Of a stretch of 64,000 nucleotides of DNA, positions 48,301-59,063 are shown in pieces; positions within the stretch are counted from its first letter, which is position 1; every line of letters begins with the position of its first letter. A model generated the notes under the pieces. The model was not told the DNA's origin. It searched no databases and saw only the letters and a list, made by a program, of their open reading frames with translations. A program made the translations under genes and the position numbers. Origin of the DNA: Megaleporinus macrocephalus. Taxonomy: Eukaryota; Chordata; Actinopteri; Characiformes; Anostomidae. The DNA lies in NCBI GenBank assembly GCA_021613375.1, contig CM038710.1, positions 27,839,763-27,903,762 on the forward strand. The letters are read 5' to 3'.

Positions 48301-51300
48301 GTCTTGATGGCTCAGTCCAAACCCTCTACAACAACTGCAAGAATTTTTACGTTCTCATCAACAGGGTGCTTGAAATCTGGACGGACTTGATCTCATACTT
48401 CACTTCTTGCAGCGAGAGTGACGACAAAGCTAAACTCATCTGTTCTCAACTTGAAAACCCCAAACTCAGGGCCACATTCATGTTCCTGGACCATGTCCTT
48501 GGACCACTTAATGTATTCAGTGATCGTCTGGAAAGCCGTGAAGGTTGTGCTCGTGCAGACCTTGTACAGATTCTGCGAGAAGCCAGTGGTCTTCTACGCT
48601 CCTATGCCTCTAGTTTTCTCCGTCCTCAGGCTGTTGTACGATACCTGAAAGAACGAGATCCAGCCATTCTTGACAACCAGAAGTTATACCTTCCTGTCAC
48701 TGAGCTCAGCTTGGGTGGGACAGCCATGGAGGACTTTCTATCTGAGAAGGAAGCTGAAATGGCTGACTCTCTGAAGGGCTTTCAGGATGACTGTATGGCA
48801 TTCTATAAGGCGCTTACAGCTTGTGTAGCTGAGGGGCTCCCCTTGAGTGATGGTGTCCTGAGGAGTATGTCCCAGCTTCTCAGCCCAGAGGGAAGGCTGA
48901 AGGTCACCGGTAAGGCTGTCGTAGACCTTGGTGCCCAGTTTGGCCTCTCTGCCACCCCAGAGGTATCTGCACAGCTCAGAGATGAGTTCCTTGAGTATCA
49001 ACTTATTGAGGAAGGGGACGATGAGAAGAAGGGGATAAATGGACACACTGAATGCATCTCAGATGGCTTACGTAGCCTTTCTTTGGAGCAACATTGGAGC
49101 TCTGTCCTCAAGACCACAGGGCAAGACTCTGTCTTCAGGAAACTTATCCTTAGTCTTTTGGCTCTGCCCTGTCCACCTCTTGAAGCGGAAAAAGTCTTTG
49201 CTCAGGTACGTAGAAATGTGAAGTGTAAAGGTGTCTGTTCTTTGCTGCATAAAAGTCAGTTACTTCCCTTCGTTTATTTAATTTCCTGTCAGAACAGCTA
49301 ATATCAGATTTTTTAGTTTCCACCTTATATCTTTTTATTACAGCTTCCATTCTTTTTGGGAGACCAACTTCAGTTTGTTCAGAAATATTTTTCTACACCT
49401 CTTAACTTGCTTGTGTTTCTGCTTCTCCTGATCCAAACACATCCAATGATGTTGAGGTCCAGGCTCTGGGCTGGCTAGTCGACAGTTTTAGGAAAACCAA
49501 CAGCTGAACAGCTGCACATTCTTTAAGACCTATAATGTTGAGTTGGTCTTTTCACAAGGAGGGATGGACAGAAACCCCTGTTATTTTTTTCAATGCTGTA
49601 GCAAGAGTACAGCTTGACTTTTTCCTCAATGTCAAAGATGAAAATACTGTTTATCTGGTGGTGACAGTTTTGGTGCTCTACACATTTTGCACAGCTGTTA
49701 AGTGGCCCATATCTTGCGTCTGTATCTGTTGAAAAAACATTAAATTATACTTATTGGCTGTTTTGATTGGAAATTAATTGAAGGGTGGTCTCTGATAGTA
49801 TATACACAGTACTGCATTCGCACAGTACAGTGTTTGTCATAAATATCTTTTTTTACCAACAAAGTAGATGTCGGATATAAGTAGTGGCATTTGGTTAGTA
49901 GTATATACGTATAATAATAATAATTGATAGTTATGATGTTGTACTAATAGTAATAGTGATGTTGGTATATAAAGGAATACTGTTGCAGCAATACATGTTG
50001 ACATAGAAAATGAGAAAATCTCTCCAATCCTGGAACTAAAACTTTTTTGTGCAAATGTCACCCATGAACACAAAGGCAGTGGAGAATGGAGACGTGAGCA
50101 GACTGGATGACAGCTTGGCTGACAGTGATTCTGATACCACCAAAGTGCTGGAATCGACCAACAATGATTCATCCTCAGAAATCACCAGCACTAAAACATC
50201 ACCTGTACGAAATGGCAGGAGGAAGAACCCATCAAGTAAGTACACAAATAGAATTTTGTTACTTAAATATAGTACATTTCTTTAAGATGGATTAACCTGA
50301 AAGTAAGTGATGGAACCTCATCACTTAAGTTTGTTTCAGTGCAGACGAGCTCCAACAGGGCAGGCTTTGGGATCTTTTGACATGTATTTTTTGTGCATTA
50401 ACTGCAGTTAATTCATGCAACTAATCTTTCTTACACACAGTTATATGCATTTTACACAGGCTACATGTTTGGATATACAACCATAAAACCTTTAATTTGT
50501 GGTTAGAACCTTTAAGTCTAATATCCCATGACCTTTATGCCTTTGACAGGGCTTGTGTGTCACTCCTATAACTTTTGTAGCTTGGCTTTCAAAATAAATG
50601 TTTATTGCAGTCTTCTATTCCTCATTCTCATAACAGTAGAACTGACACATTACTACCATAACAATTTCTGAATAAATGTATCTTGACACTAATAACTGAA
50701 TAATAAACTTTTTAAAGGGATGTTGCGATATGGGAATTTGATGCCAGATGCCAATATTTTTGTGTACATATCTACAAGTGCTGGTACATAAACATTTATA
50801 AAAATTGGGATTATATCATATTATCATCACAGAGAAATTTAACCCTTTTTTGTAGAGATGTACACATGCAGTACTAAATCAGAATTTTTTTAGCTCAGTA
50901 ACCCAGCATTGTTATAAAATGTTGCTCCTCCAGAGTGCAATAAGTTATTACGTTAGTTAGTTTCTTAATATTTTTGAAGCAAATATCGACAGACGCCGTT
51001 AAGATTCTCATATCGTTGTGCATCCCTTTATAAAGCTGTATTTGACTAAAAGCAGTCAGTCTATACGTTGTCATATTCATAGAAATGGATTACCACTGTA
51101 ATTGCATCTCTGTGTAGTTACTTGCTATGCTCTTTGGGAAAGTAAACACAGTGCTCCCAGAAGCCACCTGGATTGATAAAAACAATATGTTGTTTTCCAG
51201 AGATGGTTGACCTTTCAGACTCAGTGAAGCCGTGCACGGTGCGACTGCAGAAGATAACCAGTAAGACAGGTGTGGAGACACTTAAGCTTAGTTTAAGTGA

Positions 51301-54300
51301 TTCAAGAGCAAGTAACTACCAGAAAATGCTTTTAAACCACAGTTTGTCCTCTTCAACACATCTTTGCACTGCTAATCCCCTCACCCCCGCCCCACTCTTT
51401 ACATTTGCTATATTGATTGAAGAAGGCTGATCCAGTCAATTAAAATGAGAGAACATCACAGATAATGCCTGCATGATCAATGGAATTACATATTGCCCTT
51501 TAGATACTTTGGATAAGGTGGTTTCCTCTTTGGTTTGTTCACATTAGATTTGATTTGCTCGGACCACTATCAATGTGATTCAGTCTTATTTTCTGTCTTG
51601 CAGAGATTGACAAAGACGGAAGCATGGTCTTTGTTGAAGATGATGTAGTTTGGGCTAGTCCCACCCAGAAGGTGAATGCCATTTTTTGTTAATTGTGGAT
51701 GAAAGAAGCTCATGGCTCTGTATCTAGCCATATTAATTTGCATCAGTGGCTTTTAATCTTTCTATCTGTCTATCTTTCTTGCGAGCGCCTTCCTTTTCTT
51801 GCCTTTCCTTGGGTTCTCTGTCGCCTCCTAGTGCGGCTGTGGGAGGTGCAAGGCCTGAGCGAGGGTGTGTGTGTTTTTATTGTCCCTCAGGACGCCGTTA
51901 GGGGGATATACGGTTGGGAAAGCAGTTTGCGCCAGAAGCCACAGGCACGTACTGTCTTTCAGGCTGGCTCAGGCAACGGGGACAAACCTCAAAACCTCAA
52001 AGAGCCCAACAAGGCCGAGGTGGTACGTACCTGTCCAGGTCTACCATGCTATCTTGCTGCTGTGTAGTTGGCTGGCTGCAGTTCTGGCTCTGTGTGCTTG
52101 CGCTCCCTCCCAAAGCATCAGGACCCCATCTTGTCACCCTCTGTCCTTCTTGTACCTCTTTATTCCTTCTGTCATCTGTCACTATTTACAGCATTCTGGT
52201 TGACACAACTCTTTAAGTGTCTCAAGATCTTCACTTAGCACCTATAAACAATCGAGGCTGTGGCTAGAAGTCGATGTTTTGTGTGTATGCCTGCTGGTTT
52301 CTCGTGTATACGCTTCTTGTTGCAATTTGATCATCATGCCCTGTTTCATGTGTACTACATAAACTGAGCGTCTGTTGGTTCTAGGGAAAGAAAGATGGAG
52401 GCTTGTCTGTATCTAACATCTCTACACCAAGTCCCAAGTCTGGAAAGAGAGCCCAGAAGTATCAGGTCATTTTTCATAATTCTTTTATTTCCTTATGTAC
52501 CAGTTCTTGATCAGTTGTTTCTGAACCAAAATAGGCTTTTTGTCTAGCAAGTATAAAAAGCATTAATAGATATTCAGGATCATATTTCAAGAGGTGTTGA
52601 AAAGGTTGAGAAAAGATTCCCTGAAGAACATTTTTGCACTGTTACAGCTGCACTGTAAGGTTTGTTAATCAATACTACTGTATCAGGCTGTGTCCTGCTT
52701 TGAGTGAACCTGTAAAGAAATCTCCAAATATTGCTTTAAATACTTTAAATATTCTTTTTCTTAATTGAAGAAGTATCAAGAACCTTTTTTGAAAGGCCAT
52801 GTTATAAATTGTCCTAACCATTTTGTTTCAAATCCATTCACTCACCAGTCCTTCAGTGTTCAGTCCTACAAAATTCAATGTTTTCAGTAATTCAATATAA
52901 ACTAACACCTTAACATATATCTGTTTTTTTAGACCAGCATGTTTATTCTGAAGTAATTAAAAACTTGTTATAAACAGTTTTTTTTATAATGAGCTGCAAT
53001 AAAGGGTAGCCTATTAAAACAGAGATTATCAGTCCTAAAGGTACAGTGACAAAAGGTTAAAATTGAAACCACAAAACCACACAAATATAATAAATTGAAA
53101 AGAAAATTGGAATGAAAATATCATAGAACTTTTTTTAAACCCTACACATAAACATTGCATACCAGTTACCTTACATTTATGCCAAGAACCCTGTATAACA
53201 TTTTGTTTCTGAGAGCGCTTACAAGGCACTACCTTCTGTACTACTTTGATTGTACAAGCTTAACTGCTGCCTGTCCTGTTGATGTATTCCCTTGACTCTT
53301 TTTCTCCCACCTGCAGGATGGGAAGGGTTTCAGCGTTGGAGAACTGGTTTGGGGGAAAGTGAAAGGTTTCTCCTGGTGGCCCGGACTGGTCGTGGCCTGG
53401 AAGTCTAAGACCGCTACCCCGTCTTTAAGACGTGTGGAATGGTTTGGAGATGGCATGTACTCAGAGGTGAAGATCTTATTGCAGTGGTTTTTGAAGTTTT
53501 TTTCCTTTATCTTCTTTAGATTTCAGTTTTGACTATGTACTGACTGAGGTCCTTCTTCTCTGCAGATTTATACAGAAAGGCTTTTGCCTTTTGCTGCATT
53601 TACGGAGTGCTTTTGCAAAAATTCGTATGCCAGTCTGCCCACCTACAAAGATGCCATTTACCAAGTTCTCGAGGTAATGTACAATACAAACAACACGAAA
53701 CTTCAACAAAACACAAAATTATCTCCATCTTATGTTTTTTTTGTTTGTTTTTTTTTACATTTTATTCTGTAAGTCACACAACTTATGTGTTTGACACCTC
53801 AGTGCTTATACAATGCTCTTTGTATGTAGTTGGCAGGTGAGCGCTGCTCCAAGACTTTTGCCTCGACTGGGAACAAGGCGGAGGAGGTGAAGGCTATGCT
53901 GGACTGGGCTTGTGGAGGCTTTCAGCCCTCAGGCCCTGAGGGCTTTGCACCCCCAGGATCTTATGGTAAAAAAATCCCAACATAAAATTTTCTATAATAA
54001 GTCAACTAATTTAACTTGGCTATATTTAACTAAATAAATTATTTAGTAAAGGTCAGACTCTTTTTCTTTCACAGATTCTTCAGCCAACCAAAAGACTGAG
54101 TCTTCAGACTCATCGTTGTCCGATTATCAGCCTCCAGCCAAGAGAAAGTATGTTCACAAGGGAAAACCATCCAGCACTGCCAACACCACTCAAGGGTACA
54201 GCAGAGGTATGAAAAGTAACAATAGTTACTTAATGTGCAGAAGACTTTTCATTTTTAAACCAATTACTTCCCCTTTACCATGTTTATCTGTTCTTACTTT

Positions 54301-57300
54301 ACCTGATCTTTATCTTTCCTCAACAGAGCAAATGGTCAATGAAGTCACAGCCAAAGGCAAAAAGATTGAAGGTGAGCTGCCACGGTGGCTGCAGTATTAA
54401 AATCTTTTTGTAAGCTGGATTATTTGTATGTGAGCTCAAGTGCTTGTTCTTTTTACAGATTTCTGCCTTTCATGTGGAAATGTCAACATCTGCATTTTCC
54501 ATCCACTTTTTGAAGGGAGCCTCTGTTTAAAATGCAAGGTAAACTATCCCGGGTGCTACTATGAAAGTAAATAAAAGCTTTGTTTAAGACAAAAAATGAA
54601 GTAATGAAGTAATTGATTCATATATGTGTGTTACCCATTTTAGGAGAACTTTACAGAGACCCTTTTCAGATATGATGAAGATGGATACCAGTCTTACTGC
54701 ACTGTATGCTGTGCCGGCCTAGAGGTCATTCTCTGCGGCAACACCAGCTGCTGCAGGTTAGAACCGTTTGTACCCTTTGTCTATCTTTGTCTGTCTTGTC
54801 TATCTAACCCTAACCCTAACCATTACCCTAACTTCATTTTAAATCACTAATTTCTGGTGTCTGGTATGAAAAGTTTGGGAAAAAAGATAATGTTTGGGCA
54901 ATCAACAAAATACAGAGTACAGATAACCTTCACCCACTGCAAGAAAACATGTAAAGTCTGAAATGTTACCTTTAAGAGATTATAAGAGCCATTTGTAAGA
55001 TCTGTTAAACTTCAAACAATAGTGGGTAGCATGTCACCAGACAATGCACAGTCCCTCCTCCCCCCTTATGAATTTTTACCAGAAACATTGAGAGTTCAGC
55101 CTCAAACTTCATTCCTTTACTCACCAAGAGTGTCTCCAGCAGTGCAAATCAATGCCAGTGTTAACATACACTACTGCTCAAAAGTTTGGGATCACAGTGA
55201 AATGTTCTTGTTTTTAATGGAGTATCTTCCTTCCTTAACACAACAATGGACTGACGGGTCTCTAAAGAAAGTTGTTTCTTTCTAGACATTTTGAGTCTTT
55301 CAGCAAGCCATCAACTGCTTCAGATACTAAACTAACCTAGAATGTCGTTCTCCCTTTTATACTCACTTATTAGTAGAATGTTTTTCAGCTGTGCATCACA
55401 ATTGAGCAAGAGTGTCCTAACAACCAATTAGCCCAATAACATCCTTAACTTGGATTGGCGGCCGTACCAGGAGATTTAGACAGAGGACTGAGAATTGCTG
55501 ATAATAGGACTATATGCAAAATAAGCCTCTATACAAAAATAGGCTTTAATACAAACATTTTTATTCTTTAAAGATCATCTGATACACTTAAATTCATTGT
55601 GAAATGGACAGTATTGTTTGAGAATTGCATGAAAATTGCTTGAAGTGCATGAAAATTGCATGAAACAAATTTCTAATGTGATCCTAAACTTTTGAGTGGC
55701 AGTGTATGTTTCGCTGCAATTTGTATGGCAACTTTTGTTTGTTGGTGAACTTGGTGGATTCTTGCTAGGAGTAGACAGCAGCTGATTTTATAATGGTCGA
55801 TTTCCAATAGCTTCAGCCACCATTGCATTTACTGTTCATTTTATTGACATCCTATAATCACCTAACTTGGAACAGGACAGTCAACATGCTTGACAAGATG
55901 TGTTCATCAGGACAGTGATACTTCCTCATCATCCCATATTGGACTTTGACTCACTGTCACCTCTGTCACCCAAGACAGGACAGGCCAGCGCTTAACTTTC
56001 ATTGATGTTAATTTTGGAATGTTTATAACTAAATAACTTTCTCTTCTGAGAGTTTGTTGCCCTGGATTTCCCTTGTGTTTTTGAAATGAAGTAATATGTA
56101 AACAGTAGTTCAGGTTTCAAAACATATCATTCATTTACCAGACAGTAAAGTCTATATATGCAAATTATGCTTTAAAAACAGCCTCTTTTTAATTAATTGT
56201 TTCTGTTCTGTCATAACAACCAGCATTTGCATGTATCCACACTATTTAGCCTACAGCAGGTTAGCTCCAGCCATTCAGAATGAAGTTATAAGGAGTGTTT
56301 TAGCATTGAGTGCTTTTTGAGTGAGACACTATATAGTGCAGCCAATCAGAACAGAGCTTTACATATATCAGTCTTAAAGGCAGAGTAATAGAAACAGCCT
56401 GTTTAATACTAAGGCATAAAGATTGGTTAGAAAATGATCATGTAAAAATGTTACTCTAAAATAGGCATTTTAAAAGACTTTGATAAAAAGTGTCTATATT
56501 GAATATTTCTCTGCCTATGAAGATGAAACATCATTCCCTCCCTTTCAGGTGTTTCTGTAAGGACTGTTTGAATGTGCTGGTTGGACCAGAAACCTTTGAC
56601 AAGTTGAAGGAGGTTGACCCATGGAGCTGCTACATTTGTCTGCCCCCTAAGAAGTATGGTGTGCTCAAACTAAGATCAGACTGGAGCGTCCGCGTGCAGG
56701 AGTTCTTTGCCAACAACAGTGCCTTTGAATTTGTGAGTGACAAATGTCCTTATTACAAGGAGTCTTGTTTTCTGTGTTATCAATGTCTGTGTCGTCTTAT
56801 ATAAAGATAGGACGAATGAGCCAAAGGAGAGTTTGTGGTCATGATAGTGGGTGTGTCTCAAAACCTAGTGAGTGTCTAAGTAGGGACTGTCTATGTAGGC
56901 AGCTGTTTAAGTAGCAGCGTTCTGTCTGACATCTCTCCTCATAAAACAGATTACTGAGACGCTCTAGTTAGAGAGGAACTGCGTCACGGCTTGTTCCCGC
57001 CCACTGGAGCACGTGGCCGGTGGTTAAGCTGGAAAAGTTGTAAATAAAATACTGTTTTGTGTGATTATATGACAAGAAACACATTAAAACACCAGATAGA
57101 ATCCAAATAACTTACATTTTAAAATGACTTCACTGCTCGTAGCTTCGCCTGCGTTGCATCATGGGATTGGCTTTGTGGCTGAGGAAGCGTCCGATGCGTC
57201 CTTAAAATCAGGTCAAAATAAGGTGCTTTAGTAGACAGCCTGGTTAAGGTTTCTATGTGGTCAGGTTTGAAGTCTTATTTTAACCATATGCTGTGTTTAA

Positions 57301-59027
57301 GGCAAGTGTGGGCTGATGCTAATACTAGTGCTGTGATCATAAGCTTTTGGTATAGTCCTGTAGCTTCACTGCAAAATTACAAAGCAAACTTCAGATATTA
57401 GGCATGTCCAAGTACATTTGGTAATAAGCAGAAAACTGTGTACATTTCATGTTTCTGTAAACTGTTGCTTTGATGTTGTATTGCTATTAACTTAATCAAC
57501 ATTGCTTTTGTGATGTATTATAATCACTACCTCCATTTATCCCCATGAACTAGGAGCCACACAGAGTTTACCCTTCAATTCCTGCCCATCAGCGTCGCCC
57601 CATCAGGGTCCTCTCCCTCTTTGATGGGATTGCCACAGGTCAGATAATGTGCTTAGTGTTGGGTTTTAAAAGAGATAAAGGTAGAGAATCTGAGAAAAAT
57701 AATAAATAAAATGAAGGATACTTTTATTCTTGGTTTCCAGAGTTTTCTGGGAAAGTGATTGAATTTTGTCTTGTTTTGTTTGTTAGGCTATCTCGTTCTG
57801 AAAGACCTTGGCTTTAAAGTGGAGCGCTACATTGCTTCTGAGATCTGTGAGGACTCCATTGCTGTGGGAATGATCAAGCATGAGGGAAAAATTGAATACA
57901 TCAACGATGTACGCACCATCACCAGGAAACATGTAAGGACAAGCTGAATGACTCCTGAATTACTAAAGTATAAACATTCATTACCTCAACTGAAGAAACC
58001 TCAGACACAGTAGTGTCACCTCAGACACTACTGTTTGCCTTTTATTATTGTTTTATACAAGTAGTGTTATTTTGGACTAGGGCTGGGCGATAAAACGATA
58101 ACGATAATTATCGCGAAATAACGTTTCCTCGATAGAACGATAAGACGTAGTCAATAGAAAGTCGATAGAATTAAGTTCTGTCCGTGTTTTGAGAGACAAC
58201 ACGAACAGCCAATGAGAATGAGAATAGCGCCACCCCAAACCAATCAGGTGACTGAACTACAGTTCCAGCCACTTCGTGTTTGGTTGAAGCACACAGCACA
58301 GAGTGTAGGCGTAGCGGCAGCTTAACCCACGCGCTAGTAATAAGTTACTGCAGACACCACAGTCGAGCAGAGAGAACAAAATAAGAATAAACAACGTCAG
58401 AAAACGTTAAACTACTACTGAAAGAAACATGTTACACGTGTTAATAATCTTACAATAATCTGCTAAAATAAGAACAACTAGTAAACAGGTGCTGTCTTGC
58501 TGCTGTGTTGATGAAGCTCTACGGGGTGTTTGAGCTTCAAGTACTTGTGTATAGCAGTTGTACAGTTGTGTTGTGCAGAGCTGACAGAGCACCACACTGT
58601 TGTGTTTCTGTGTAAAACACTCCCACAACTTTAGATGCAGGTGAGCGATTGTTTGTAGCTGCAGTTTGCGCTCCGGATAAATACATGCTTTCAGTAGACG
58701 CGGCCACCTTAGCAATGCATCGACGCACGTTATGCTAATCGACATAATTTCGTAATCGATAAACATAAACATGTATACTGTATGAGTTCGAGTGAGAACG
58801 CTGAAGCAAAGTTGACTTTATAATCAAAAAACCCCAGCAGGGAAACTTTATTTTCTACCGAAACAGAATCGCTAAACCAACTCCCCATTTGAGCCGATAG
58901 AGTCGACTCACCGCTACGAGTCCTTTCCTTTCCCTTAAAGGGCCAGCAACAGCCTGTTTAACACAGTGTCTGTGTGTGAATACTGTTCATACTAATACTG
59001 CCCCATATACACAACATTACACAACTG

Positions 59028-59063
<36 letters not shown>

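Noticed and set aside
54804..54832. CCCTAA repeats as evidence of an ancient telomere fusion
   Set aside because: Only three to four units. Such short runs arise often by chance or break repair.
58407..58772. 121-codon minus-strand frame in dnmt3b intron 20
   Set aside because: Lies wholly inside the non-autonomous hAT element and does not resemble a transposase or any known protein.
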